From positions 124,001 through 188,000 of the forward strand of contig CANMPL010000004.1 of the NCBI GenBank assembly GCA_947499715.1: 64,000 nt of DNA, given 5' to 3'. Every line of letters begins with the position of its first letter. The first letter of the stretch is position 1. The translations under genes and the position numbers were made by a program. Origin of the DNA: an uncultured Paracoccaceae bacterium (GTDB taxonomy: Bacteria > Pseudomonadota > Alphaproteobacteria > Rhodobacterales > Rhodobacteraceae). Positions 8,547 to 18,229 of the stretch are shown here, piece after piece. Under the pieces are notes generated by a model, which did not search any database, was not told where the DNA came from, and saw only the letters and a program-made list of their open reading frames with translations.

Positions 8547-8565
8547 TTGGCGAAAGGGGCCAGAG

Positions 8566-9741
8566 ATGACGACGTGGAAAAAGCGCACCAAGGCGGTGCA
8601 TAGTGGCACGCGACGCAGCCAATATGGCGAGGTGTCAGAGGCAATTTATCTAACCCAGGGCTTTGTTTACGACACAGCCGAGGACGCCGAGGCGCGGTTC
8701 CTCAAGGCAGGCGAGGATGAGTTCATTTACGCCCGTTACGGCAACCCCACGGTGGCCATGTTCGAGGACCGGATTGCAGCCCTTGAAGGGGCCGAGGACG
8801 GGTTCGCCTGCGCCTCTGGGATGGCGGCCGTAAATGGCGCGCTGACGTCGATGGTGAAGGCGGGGGACCACGTGGTCAGCAGCCGCGCGCTGTTCGGGTC
8901 TTGCCTGTATATTCTGGAAGATGTGCTGTCCCGTTTCGGGGTCGAGGTGACCTTTGTCGATGGCACCGATCTGGACCAATGGGCGGCGGCGATCCGGGCG
9001 GACACGCGCGCGGTTTTCTTTGAAAGCATGTCCAATCCGACCCTGCAAGTAATTGATATCAGGGCGGTTTCCAAACTCGCCCATGCGGTTGGGGCCACGG
9101 TGATTGTGGACAATGTCTTTGCCACGCCGGTCTATTCCGATGCCATCGCGCAAGGGGCCGATGTTGTGGTCTATTCCGCGACCAAACATATTGACGGGCA
9201 GGGCCGGGCGTTGGGCGGAATTATCCTTGGGAAACAAGAGTTTATCCGCGGCACCGTTGAGCCGTACATGAAACACACGGGCGGGTCGATGTCGCCGTTT
9301 TCGGCTTGGCTGATGCTCAAAGGGCTTGAGACGATGGACCTGCGGGTCAGGGCGCAAACCGCGACAGCGCAAGAGCTGGCAGAGGCGTTGCAGGGTCATA
9401 AGGCCTTGAAAAACGTGATTTATCCGGGCCTGAGCGATCATCCGCAACACGATCTGGTGCAAGCACAGATGGGCGCTGGCGGCACGGTTCTGGCGATTGA
9501 CTGCGGATCGCAGGCGGCGGCGTTCAAGGTGCTTAATGCATTGGAAATTGTGTTGATTTCCAACAACTTGGGCGATGCGAAGTCCATTGCAACCCATCCC
9601 GCGACGACGACGCACCAACGGCTGCCGGATGCGCAGAAAGACAGCCTTGGGATCACGCCGGGGCTGATCCGGCTGAGTGTCGGGCTTGAAGATCCCGCCG
9701 ATCTGCTGGCCGATCTGACGCAGGCGCTGGGCAAAGGTTAA
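8566..9741 (+). CDS. metZ: O-succinylhomoserine sulfhydrylase
   Basis: PLP-dependent Cys/Met-metabolism enzyme of 391 residues that makes homocysteine from an O-acylated homoserine and sulfide, the direct sulfhydrylation route to methionine. The PLP-binding lysine is in YSATKHIDGQGR; YARYGNPT near the N-terminus and the NLGDAKSIATHPATTTHQ and GLIRLSVGLED C-terminal blocks are typical. The ATG at 8566 follows GAAAGGGG; the upstream ATG at 8542 lies inside the terminator tail. The SAM-II leader immediately upstream independently supports a methionine role. Confidence 0.95.
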   Translation: MTTWKKRTKAVHSGTRRSQYGEVSEAIYLTQGFVYDTAEDAEARFLKAGEDEFIYARYGNPTVAMFEDRIAALEGAEDGFACASGMAAVNGALTSMVKAGDHVVSSRALFGSCLYILEDVLSRFGVEVTFVDGTDLDQWAAAIRADTRAVFFESMSNPTLQVIDIRAVSKLAHAVGATVIVDNVFATPVYSDAIAQGADVVVYSATKHIDGQGRALGGIILGKQEFIRGTVEPYMKHTGGSMSPFSAWLMLKGLETMDLRVRAQTATAQELAEALQGHKALKNVIYPGLSDHPQHDLVQAQMGAGGTVLAIDCGSQAAAFKVLNALEIVLISNNLGDAKSIATHPATTTHQRLPDAQKDSLGITPGLIRLSVGLEDPADLLADLTQALGKG

Positions 9742-9777
9742 CGCCACCAAGATTGCAATTGATCGGGGATGCGCAAC

Positions 9778-9816
9778 CCATACACAAACCATGCGCATTC
9801 CATACACATACCATGC
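9778..9816 (+). repeat. Paired 17-bp direct repeat upstream of folE2
   Basis: CCATACACAAACCATGC at 9778-9794 recurs as CCATACACATACCATGC at 9800-9816: one mismatch, start-to-start spacing 22 bp (about two helical turns). It lies in the 184-base gap between metZ and folE2, about 110 bases before the folE2 start. The spacing suggests two sites on the same DNA face for one regulator. Confidence 0.75.
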
Positions 9817-9925
9817 ATAGGATTTCCCGGTTCTGGCGGGTTAACGCTCCGCGCGGGTTAAGACAATTTTTACCACGTTGCGGGGCTGCGATTTGGCGGG
9901 CATTGTGTCCAGCAGGGAGGCGCCG

Positions 9926-11137
<1,212 letters not shown>

Positions 11138-11155
11138 ACCTGCGGGCGAGATACG

Positions 11156-11193
11156 AAAAAGGCCTGCGCTGGGGATCAGCGCAGGCCTTTTTT
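11156..11193. terminator. Bidirectional intrinsic terminator after folE2
   Basis: Perfect 11-bp stem GGCCTGCGCTG (11161-11171) and CAGCGCAGGCC (11177-11187), loop GGGAT, flanked by A5 before and T6 after. It serves folE2 on the plus strand and the VPxPA protein gene on the minus strand. Confidence 0.95.
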
Positions 11194-11211
11194 GTGTTGT
11201 CGCGAAGGGCT

Positions 11212-11805
11212 TTAGGCTGCGCGCTTGCGGCGGCTGGCCACGCCAAAGGCGGCCATTCCGGCCAGCACAAGTGGCAGGCTGGCGGGCACCGGCACTTCGG
11301 CCACGGTGGCGTTCAGCGAATAGGTGCGGCCCAAGGGACCACTGGTCGAGAAGACAGCGCCAACAGCAGGCGCGCCTGCGGCAAACAGGTTGTTGCTGGT
11401 GTAGCGATCATCAGAAGGGGCCACGTTGTCATAGGCGACTTTGGCGTTGGCCATAAACAGGCCCATGACCTGACCGGATGTGACGGCGATGGATGTCGCA
11501 AAACTGTTCAGACCAGCGGTGACGGTGCGCAGCTCAATCGCGGCGACTTCGTATTGGTTGCCGCCATTGTCGTTGAGCACCATCAGGCCGATGGTGTTGT
11601 CGGTGCCAAGCCTTTTGATAAAGGCGGACCAGCCGGTGATTGTGCCGTCATTGAAGGTTTCGGCGGTGTAGACCATCGCAAAATCGTTGAAGTTGTCGGC
11701 GAGCGACCGATCAATGGCGTCATAGCCAACGGTCGCGGCAGAGGCTGTCAGCGGCAGCACGGCCACAAGGGCAGCGGCGGCGAGGGCACGGAAACTTTTG
11801 AACAT
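11212..11805 (-). CDS. Exported protein with C-terminal VPxPA (PEP-CTERM-like) sorting signal
   Basis: 197 residues: signal peptide (MFKSFRALAAAALVAVLPL, ending TASA), a Ser/Thr/Asn-rich body without a recognised fold, and a C-terminal tripartite tag: VPVPASLP, a hydrophobic helix (LVLAGMAAFG) and a basic tail RRKRAA. That tag is the Rhodobacterales 'VPLPA' version of the PEP-CTERM signal, normally processed by an exosortase-like enzyme to place the protein on the surface. No exosortase is in this window. The ATG at 11805 follows AAAGG by six bases; the TTG two codons upstream is rejected. A second protein with the same tag starts at 42556. Confidence 0.85.
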   Translation of the reverse strand: MFKSFRALAAAALVAVLPLTASAATVGYDAIDRSLADNFNDFAMVYTAETFNDGTITGWSAFIKRLGTDNTIGLMVLNDNGGNQYEVAAIELRTVTAGLNSFATSIAVTSGQVMGLFMANAKVAYDNVAPSDDRYTSNNLFAAGAPAVGAVFSTSGPLGRTYSLNATVAEVPVPASLPLVLAGMAAFGVASRRKRAA

Positions 11806-12076
11806 GTTCAACCTTTCAAGGCGTCGTGGGTGAGCGGTCCTCCCCGATACGACATCGGCGGCACATCTAAAAGCTGAATCAATGGTTAACGCGCTTTCGT
11901 GGCAATAATTTGACGCGATGTTCTCGTATCAAGGGCAATCGGCGTGATCACGGCGGATTGTTCAGCACTTGGGGCGTGGGATTTGCGGGGAATGGCCGGG
12001 CAACCTTCCCATTTCCAGATGCGGCAGCTTGTCGCATGATTCCGCCCAATCAGCCGTAAAAAAGGGAAACGGGGAC

Positions 12077-12760
12077 ATGAAAAGTTACATTGCAGAGGCG
12101 ATTGGCACATTCGTGCTGGTCTTTTTCGGCGTCGGGTCAGCGGTGCTGGCAGGCGGCGAGATCGGGTTTACCGGCATCTCGCTCGCGTTTGGTTTGACCA
12201 TTGTGGCGGCGGCCTATTCGATCGGTCAGATTTCTGGCGCGCATCTCAACCCGGCGGTGTCGCTGGGCGCATTGGTGGCCGGGCGGATCAACGCGGCCAC
12301 ATTTGTCGGCTACAGCATTTTTCAGACCATCGGCGCGATTGTCGGCGCCCTTGCGATCTATCTGATCGCCACCAACGCCATGGCGGGCCATGACGTGGCC
12401 ACAAGCGGTTTGGGCCAGAACGGCTGGGGTGCGGGTTACGGCGGAGAGTTCAACATGGTTGCGGCGCTGATCTTTGAGGTGGTGGCCACGGCGGTCTTTC
12501 TGGTGGTGATCCTTGGTGTCACGCAGGATGACACAGGCAGCCCCTTGCTGGCAGGTCTGGTCATCGGTCTGACCCTGACAATGATCCACCTTGTGGGCAT
12601 TCCGGTCACCGGCACCTCTGTCAACCCGGCGCGGTCCATCGGGCCTGCGCTGTTTGTCGGCGGCACGGCGCTGTCGCAATTGTGGCTGTTCATTGTGGCA
12701 CCCTTCGTTGGGGCCGCCATTGGTGGCGCGCTGCACAAGGCGCGCATTACCTCACCTTAA
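12077..12760 (+). CDS. aqpZ: Aquaporin Z (water channel)
   Basis: MIP-family channel of 227 residues with six membrane helices and both NPA half-helices: HLNPAVSLG in loop B and SVNPARSIGP in loop E. The selectivity filter is water-type: a phenylalanine in helix 1 (GTFVLVFFG), a histidine in helix 5 (MIHLVG) and the arginine after the second NPA. The glycerol-channel aspartate (NPARD) is absent. The start at 12077 follows AACGGGGAC; the frame is open further upstream but has no coding character. An intrinsic terminator follows. Confidence 0.96.
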   Translation: MKSYIAEAIGTFVLVFFGVGSAVLAGGEIGFTGISLAFGLTIVAAAYSIGQISGAHLNPAVSLGALVAGRINAATFVGYSIFQTIGAIVGALAIYLIATNAMAGHDVATSGLGQNGWGAGYGGEFNMVAALIFEVVATAVFLVVILGVTQDDTGSPLLAGLVIGLTLTMIHLVGIPVTGTSVNPARSIGPALFVGGTALSQLWLFIVAPFVGAAIGGALHKARITSP

Positions 12761-12782
12761 TTTACACTGTGGAAGAGTGGGG

Positions 12783-12814
12783 ACGCCCGGCGCTGAAAGG
12801 TGCCGGGCGTTTTT
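12783..12814 (+). terminator. Intrinsic terminator after aqpZ
   Basis: Nine-bp stem ACGCCCGGC (12783-12791) with GCCGGGCGT (12802-12810), ten-base loop and a T5 run. It ends the aqpZ transcript before the trkH promoter region. Confidence 0.92.
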
Positions 12815-12996
12815 CGTTTGAGGGCGGGGCTGCCGATTGGCCCGGTGGCTTTGTTACGCGCCTCACCGCATCGTCGTCGCGGGTTGGCCGGTGTGAAATC
12901 GGAAATGGGACGCTGGGGGTGGTGCCCAATCGGGACAAGGACAGGCGCGGCTGTCATCGCTTGACACCCCCCGCGCCATTCGCCACCGATATCTTC

Positions 12997-14445
12997 ATGA
13001 TTGACCTGCGTCCCATTGGATATGTGATCGGCCTATTGGTCGCGGCTTTGGGCCTGACCATGCTGGCCCCGCTGATGGCTGACCTGTTGGCAGGCAACGG
13101 CCACTGGCCGGTCTTTGCAGAGGCCGCGATTGTCACGGTCCTGACCGGCGGGCTGGTGGCGGGGGCCTGCGCCAATGGGGTCAGCGCGGGGCTAAGCCTG
13201 CGGCAGACCTTCCTTTTGACCACGCTGGTCTGGCTGACGCTGCCGCTATTTGGCGCGATCCCCTTTGTGCTGGGTGCCACCAACGCCACTTTCACGGACG
13301 CCTTTTTTGAGGCGATGTCGGGTCTGACCACAACCGGGTCCACCGTGTTCAGCGGGCTGGAGGCTTTGCCAGAGGGACTCAAGCTGTGGCGCGGCATTTT
13401 GCAATGGCTGGGCGGGGTCGGGATTATTGTGGTCGCGATGGTGTTCCTGCCGGAACTGCGGGTCGGGGGGATGCAGATTTTCCGGTCAGAAGCCTTTGAC
13501 ACCATGGGAAAAATCCTACCCCGCGCGGGTGAGATCGCGCAGCGGATCTCGGTCATTTATGTGGCGCTGACGATGGCCTGCGCGCTGGCCTATAGCGCCT
13601 TTGGCATGTTGCCGTTTGATGCGCTGGTCCATGCGATGACGACGGTGGCGACCGGGGGCATGGCCAATAGCGATGCCTCTTTCGGGTTCTATGGGGCCGG
13701 GGTGCATTACACGGCGATCTTCTTTATGATGCTCGCGGCTTTGCCCTTTGTGCGCTACGTGCAACTGCTGGCGGGCACGGCCCAGCCGATGCTGCATGAC
13801 AGCCAGATCCGGGGCTTTTTCTATGTGATCTTTACGGTGGTTCTGCTGCAAGCCTCTTGGCTGTGGGGCCGCGACGGTGCGCTGACGGAACAGGCCTTTC
13901 GCGAGGCGCTGTTCAATGTGACATCCATCATGACCGGCACCGGCTATGCCAATGCCGACTATATGACCTGGGGCACATTCCCGGTGGTGATGTTCTTTTT
14001 CATCGGGTTGATCGGCGGCTGCGCGGGGTCAACGGCCTGTTCGGTCAAGGTGTTCCGCTATCAGCTGTTGTTTGCCTCGATCAAAAGCCAGATCCGCCAG
14101 ATCCACAGCCCGCACGGCATTTTCGCGCCGCGGTATCAGGGCAAGACGGTGACAGAGGATGTGTTGAACTCGGTCATGGCGTTCTTTGTGGCCTTTGTGC
14201 TGTCGATCGGGATCGTCACGGTGCTGTTGGGGTTCACCGGGTTGGATTTCATCACCTCTGTGTCGGGGGCGGCCACGGCGATCGCCAATGTGGGCCCCGG
14301 TCTGGGCACGATCATCGGGCCTGCCGGCAACTTTGCGATGCTGCCCGATAGTGCCAAGTGGCTGTTGGCGATTGCGATGTTCGTGGGCCGGTTGGAAATC
14401 ATGGTGGTGCTGGTCGTGCTCAGCCGCAAATTCTGGAGAGATTGA
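12997..14445 (+). CDS. trkH: TrkH-family potassium uptake protein
   Basis: K+-translocating membrane subunit of the Trk system, 482 residues. The four selectivity-filter loops can be followed: TTTGSTV, TTVATGGMAN, TSIMTGTGYAN and ANVGPGLG, each with the conserved glycine and separated by M-P-M helix pairs. The ATG at 12997 gives the usual family length; the open frame upstream to 12682 overlaps aqpZ and its terminator. The partner TrkA (NAD-binding regulatory subunit) is not in the window. The stop overlaps the next start (TGATG). Confidence 0.92.
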   Translation: MIDLRPIGYVIGLLVAALGLTMLAPLMADLLAGNGHWPVFAEAAIVTVLTGGLVAGACANGVSAGLSLRQTFLLTTLVWLTLPLFGAIPFVLGATNATFTDAFFEAMSGLTTTGSTVFSGLEALPEGLKLWRGILQWLGGVGIIVVAMVFLPELRVGGMQIFRSEAFDTMGKILPRAGEIAQRISVIYVALTMACALAYSAFGMLPFDALVHAMTTVATGGMANSDASFGFYGAGVHYTAIFFMMLAALPFVRYVQLLAGTAQPMLHDSQIRGFFYVIFTVVLLQASWLWGRDGALTEQAFREALFNVTSIMTGTGYANADYMTWGTFPVVMFFFIGLIGGCAGSTACSVKVFRYQLLFASIKSQIRQIHSPHGIFAPRYQGKTVTEDVLNSVMAFFVAFVLSIGIVTVLLGFTGLDFITSVSGAATAIANVGPGLGTIIGPAGNFAMLPDSAKWLLAIAMFVGRLEIMVVLVVLSRKFWRD

Positions 14446-16028
14446 TGAAGAGACCATTGGGTGCGCAGATCAGCCACATGCTGAAAAGTCGCGGGGTGAA
14501 GGTGATTTTCGGCATCCCGGGCGTGCATAACCAAGAGATGTATCGCGGCATTGAAGAGGCCGGGTTGACCCATGTGCTGGCGCGCCACGAACAGGGCGCG
14601 GGGTTCATGGCCGATGGCTATGCCCGTGCGACGGGGCAGCCGGGCGTGGCCTATGTGATCACCGGGCCGGGGCTGTGCAATATCATGACGCCGATGGGGC
14701 AAGCCTATTCGGATTCGGTGCCGATGTTGGTGATTTCGAGTTGTCTGAACCGGGCCGATCTGGGGATGGGCCGGGGCCGCCTGCACGAGATGAAAGACCA
14801 AGAGGTTGCCGCAGGCGCGGTGGCGGACTGGTCATTGACGGCGATGGATGCACAAAGCGCTTATCAGTTGATTGACCGCGCCCTGACGGAATTTCACACG
14901 GATCGGGCGCGGACCAAGCATATGCAGGTCCCGATTGAGGTGCTCGAGGCTGTCGCCGCTGACGCGCCGCCGCCGATGACGTTGGTTGGTGGCGATGCGG
15001 TGCAGCCGGATGTTGTGGACGTGGTCTTTGACGCGGTGGCCGGGGCCAAGGCGCCGCTGTTCGTCTTTGGCGGCGGTGCGCGCGGCAGTTCAGCGGTTTG
15101 GCGCGAGGTCGTGCAGGCGGCAGGCGCTGCAAGCTTTGTGACCTACGCCGGGCGCGGGGTGATCGCACCCGGGGGCTTGCACTTTGGCAGCATGTTGGCG
15201 CGGCCGGGGTCTGTGGATGTCATCGCCAAGGCCGATGTGGTGGTCGCCGTGGGCACAGAACTGTCAGAGACGGATTTGTGGCGCGACAGCTTGGGACATG
15301 ACGGTGTGCTGATCCGCGTGGATCGCGACCCCGCAGAACTGAACGACACGGCGGGACAGATCCGGGTTGCGGCTGACGCGGGCCAAATCGCCAAGGCGCT
15401 CTGGCAACGGCGTGATGCATTCACAGGGCAGACAGATTGGACCGAAGCGTCCGTGGCCAAGACCCATGCCCGCTGGCGCGCCGAAATCGACGCCGAACGC
15501 CCCGGTATCCTCCCCGTGGCCGACGCCCTGCGCGCGGCCTTGCCGGATGACACGATGATCTATTCCGACATGACGCAATTCGCCTATGCGGCAAAGGAAA
15601 TCTGGCCCATGGATCGCCCTGGCCATTGGCACCACCCCACGGGCTTTGGCACGCTGGGCTATGCGCTGCCAGCGGCGATTGGTGGCAAGATCGGGGTGGG
15701 CGACAAACCAGTGATCGCCATCGCGGGCGACTACGGCTTTCAATACACGCTGCAGGAACTGATGGTCGCGGTGGAGTTGGAGCTGACCCTGCCGATCATC
15801 CTGTGGGACAATGGCAAACTGGGCGAGATCGAAGACAGCATGGTGCGTGCCCAGATCGCCCCCAATGCGGTGATCCAGAAGAACCCCGACTTTGTGAAAC
15901 TGGCCGAAGCCTACGGCGCCGCCGCCGCCCATCCCAAAACGCTGGCAGAGATGCAGGTGGCCGTCAAAGCAGCCCTGTCACACAAGGGCCCGACCCTGAT
16001 CTATGTGCAAAGCGATATTGCCCTTTAG
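14445..16028 (+). CDS. Thiamine-diphosphate-dependent decarboxylase, probably 5-guanidino-2-oxopentanoate decarboxylase
   Basis: 527-residue acetolactate-synthase/pyruvate-decarboxylase-fold enzyme. The cofactor-activating glutamate is in ARHEQGAGFMADGYAR and the Mg-ThDP motif is GDYGFQYTLQEL followed by WDNGKLGEI. The closest subfamily I recall in Rhodobacterales is the 5-guanidino-2-oxopentanoate decarboxylase of the arginine transaminase pathway (AruI-like), but benzoylformate-type or glyoxylate carboligase-type activities cannot be excluded from motifs alone. Nothing else of arginine catabolism adjoins it. Its start overlaps the trkH stop by one base. The interspersed CTTTCTTTTG motif follows immediately after its stop. 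Confidence 0.72.
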   Translation: MKRPLGAQISHMLKSRGVKVIFGIPGVHNQEMYRGIEEAGLTHVLARHEQGAGFMADGYARATGQPGVAYVITGPGLCNIMTPMGQAYSDSVPMLVISSCLNRADLGMGRGRLHEMKDQEVAAGAVADWSLTAMDAQSAYQLIDRALTEFHTDRARTKHMQVPIEVLEAVAADAPPPMTLVGGDAVQPDVVDVVFDAVAGAKAPLFVFGGGARGSSAVWREVVQAAGAASFVTYAGRGVIAPGGLHFGSMLARPGSVDVIAKADVVVAVGTELSETDLWRDSLGHDGVLIRVDRDPAELNDTAGQIRVAADAGQIAKALWQRRDAFTGQTDWTEASVAKTHARWRAEIDAERPGILPVADALRAALPDDTMIYSDMTQFAYAAKEIWPMDRPGHWHHPTGFGTLGYALPAAIGGKIGVGDKPVIAIAGDYGFQYTLQELMVAVELELTLPIILWDNGKLGEIEDSMVRAQIAPNAVIQKNPDFVKLAEAYGAAAAHPKTLAEMQVAVKAALSHKGPTLIYVQSDIAL

Positions 16029-16029
16029 C

Positions 16030-16059
16030 CTTTCTTTTGAATGAAAATATGCTGGGGGG
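16030..16059 (+). repeat. Interspersed 3'-flank motif, copy 1
   Basis: CTTTCTTTTGAATG followed by AAAATATGCTGGGGGG, beginning two bases after the decarboxylase stop and in the same orientation as that gene. It matches copies at 29113-29141 and 57671-57695 (both on the minus strand, downstream of minus-strand genes) and a weaker one at 32265-32286. Confidence 0.7.
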
Positions 16060-16117
16060 TCGCCATTTGGCGCGCCATTGGTCCAAGCGTCATTGGCGAC
16101 GGGGCGAGCCCCCCGGT

Positions 16118-16224
16118 CGGTCGGCCGCAGTTGTCTGTGGGGCGAGGGGTGTGCGTAACAGAACCGGGTGCGGCCGCAGTTGGCGAGGATGCGTGTAACA
16201 GAACCGAGTGCGGCCGCAGTTGGC
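16118..16224 (+). repeat. Degenerate tandem repeat (unit about 40 bp, 2.5 copies)
   Basis: A 30-base segment at 16155-16184, starting GTAACAGAACCG and ending CGGCCGCAGTTGGC, is repeated at 16195-16224 with one mismatch, a period of 40. A partial copy of its 3' half (TCGGCCGCAGTTG) stands at 16121-16133. Each copy contains the palindrome GCGGCCGC or a relative. It lies in the gap between two convergent genes, with no reading frame conserved across copies. Confidence 0.85.
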
Positions 16225-16234
16225 TGTGCCAACC

Positions 16235-16311
16235 GCTTACCCGCACGCGTCGCAAAGCTGCGCTTTACGACGGGCTTACCCGCACGCGTCGCAAAGCTTT
16301 GCTTTGCGACG
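16235..16311. repeat. Two tandem hairpin repeats (39-bp unit) between convergent genes
   Basis: GCTTACCCGCACGCGTCGCA... at 16235-16259 recurs identically over 25 bases at 16274-16298. Each copy opens into a hairpin: 16248-16272 (CGTCGCAAAGC / GCTTTACGACG, one mismatch) and 16287-16311 (CGTCGCAAAGC / GCTTTGCGACG, perfect 11-bp stem, TTT loop). The second hairpin touches the stop codon of the minus-strand gene at 16312. They probably end or block convergent transcription. Confidence 0.88.
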
Positions 16312-18054
16312 TTACCAGCAGCTCACGAGGACGGTTTGGTCGGCGGCGCGCAGGGTCAGGGTTTCGGGCGGCATGAAGGCCACGGTATCGGTGGTATCAA
16401 CCGCAATGCCCGCGCCTTGCAAAGACGCAACGATCTGGTCGGCGTCCACGGAAAAGCTGACTTCGGGCGGCAGCACCTGTCCGGCTTTCGCAGCCTTGGG
16501 CAAAAGCATCCCCAAAATCGCACCGCCATTGTCATAGACCGGGCCACCGGCGTCGCCGGGCTGTGCCGTGAGCGCAAGGCGCTTGACCTCTTCTTCGCCA
16601 TTCAACCCGCGCAGATCCGCCAGCCGCCCAAAAGTCAGCGAGGGCGTGACCAGCACGCCGCCATAGGGATAGCCCGCGACGGCGACTTCTGATTGCAGGC
16701 GCGGCACGCCGGTCTGGAACGCGGCCACGGCAATGGGTGCAAGCCGCGTGACAGGGCGCAACACGGCCAGCCCCAGCGCGTCATCGCGGTGGGCGACTTC
16801 GGCTTCGGTGTCGGTGTCGATGGTCAGGCGGGTGCAGCTGTCGATCGCCTCTGTCGTGGTCAGCACGGTGCCGACCCCGTCAATGAAGAAACCCGAGCGC
16901 GACAGGCGCGGTTTGCGCACTTGCAGGCCCGCGATCAGATCGGTGGCCTGATCTTCATCGGGGGCGGCAATCGCGGGATCCAAGATGCCGCCGATCCGGT
17001 TAAAGCTCGCCTTCATCTCGTCCCGGATCCGGGTAAAGCGTTCGTCATCGCCCGCAGGCCAGACCAGCATAAAGCCCTTGATCCGCTCATTGCGCAGATT
17101 GGCATAGGTATAGGACACCAGATCGCGGCCTTGGGCGTTGATCTCAAACTCGCGGTTGCGGCGGACGCGGTCGCCCTCGGTCGGCACGACTTCAAGCGTT
17201 TGCAGGATCTCGTAGAGCCCGAACATGCGGTTCTGATCGCCCGGTTGGCTGATCAGCAGCACCTGGGCGGGAATGTCGCCTTTGGCGTCATAGCGGGCAA
17301 AGGGTGGTTCATATTCAGCAAAAGCCACAACGCCGGTGGGCAAGGCAATTTCAATCCCCGCCACGTCGTCGCGCATCACTTGCAGGTTCATGCCATCCAG
17401 CACCGCGTTATAAGCGCCCAGCAATTCGGCCCGCTGGCCAGAGGTCAGAATGCCGGTCGCTTCGTGATTATTGGCGATCTGCCAAGCCTCCATCGCGCCG
17501 CGTGTGCCGCGCCCATAAGAGCCGTCAATCGCGCCTTGATAGGTGCCCGCCCATTTCAGCGCCACTTGCAGCAGTTCTTTTTCAGCGCGGGTCAGCAGCG
17601 CCTCTGAGCTGCGGGCCTGACGGGGTGTTTCATCGGGGATCGCGATGGGGTCGGGTTCGGGCAGCGGTTCTGCGATAACAGGATCGGCCGCATCGGTCGC
17701 ACCGGGCAAAGGCTGGGCCGTGGTTTCGGCCCCCACTCCGATGGGCCAGAACTGCTGTTGGAAGTTATTGCCAAAGGCGATGAAGCTGTCGCCGGGGATC
17801 TGCCGCTGGCGCCGCAGGTCACGCAGCACGATATCGGCGTCCGCAGGCGCGTAAGGTCCAAGCACGATGCCATACCAGCCAGAGCCAAGATAAAACCCTG
17901 CCACGTTGTCCAGCACATTGGCATAGGCGCGCACGCGATCTTGCGCGGCGGTGAGGGTCGGCTGCGCCTCAATCTGGACCCAGACCGGGCTTTGGGCGGT
18001 GGCAGCAACGGCCCACCAAAACACAAAAAACGCGTAACGAAATGGCTTTAACAT
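16312..18054 (-). CDS. Exported protein with peptidoglycan-binding and inactive trypsin-like domains
   Basis: 580 residues: signal peptide ending ATAQS, an N-terminal SPOR-like region (VWVQIEAQPTLTAAQDRVRAY), a PG_binding_1 repeat (about 155-215, ALKWAGTYQGAIDGSYGRGTRGAM) and a C-terminal trypsin-like fold (about 380-560). The protease fold has lost its catalysts: the His position of the usual TNxHV block reads TTTEAI and the nucleophile block GDSGGP reads GDAGGPV. The aspartate-region DALGLAVLR is retained. It is therefore probably a pseudo-protease acting as a cell-wall-binding or scaffold protein in the periplasm. The ATG at 18054 starts the signal peptide. Divergent from glyQ. Confidence 0.78.
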   Translation of the reverse strand: MLKPFRYAFFVFWWAVAATAQSPVWVQIEAQPTLTAAQDRVRAYANVLDNVAGFYLGSGWYGIVLGPYAPADADIVLRDLRRQRQIPGDSFIAFGNNFQQQFWPIGVGAETTAQPLPGATDAADPVIAEPLPEPDPIAIPDETPRQARSSEALLTRAEKELLQVALKWAGTYQGAIDGSYGRGTRGAMEAWQIANNHEATGILTSGQRAELLGAYNAVLDGMNLQVMRDDVAGIEIALPTGVVAFAEYEPPFARYDAKGDIPAQVLLISQPGDQNRMFGLYEILQTLEVVPTEGDRVRRNREFEINAQGRDLVSYTYANLRNERIKGFMLVWPAGDDERFTRIRDEMKASFNRIGGILDPAIAAPDEDQATDLIAGLQVRKPRLSRSGFFIDGVGTVLTTTEAIDSCTRLTIDTDTEAEVAHRDDALGLAVLRPVTRLAPIAVAAFQTGVPRLQSEVAVAGYPYGGVLVTPSLTFGRLADLRGLNGEEEVKRLALTAQPGDAGGPVYDNGGAILGMLLPKAAKAGQVLPPEVSFSVDADQIVASLQGAGIAVDTTDTVAFMPPETLTLRAADQTVLVSCW

Positions 18055-18229
18055 GGCAGTCCCAGAATCTCTTGCCACGTGCAGCCGTGGCGCTTGGCGC
18101 GGAAACTAGCAAAATCGCAAGGGCTTGCACCACAATTCGTCGTGTGTGAGCACCTTTTAGAGGGGCTGTGCTCATTGACCCTCAATCCACGCGGGCCTAT
18201 TGAACGCACGACCAGTGAAAGAGGGCGAA

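Noticed and set aside
8540-8566. A second SAM aptamer (SAM-V type) between the terminator and metZ
   Set aside because: Only 20 bases separate the terminator tail from the start codon, too few for another aptamer.
8650-9807. 385-codon minus-strand frame opposite metZ
   Set aside because: Shadow frame; metZ has full motifs and a riboswitch.
12682-12996. N-terminal extension of trkH
   Set aside because: It runs through the aqpZ end and a strong terminator, and the 482-residue version already has the normal family length.
16155-16311. CRISPR-like repeat spacing of about 40 bp
   Set aside because: Only two copies of each of two unrelated units, with no unique spacers of constant length and no cas genes.
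16693-17607. 304-codon plus-strand frame opposite the pseudo-protease
   Set aside because: No motifs, no start signal, and the minus-strand gene has a signal peptide and recognisable domains.
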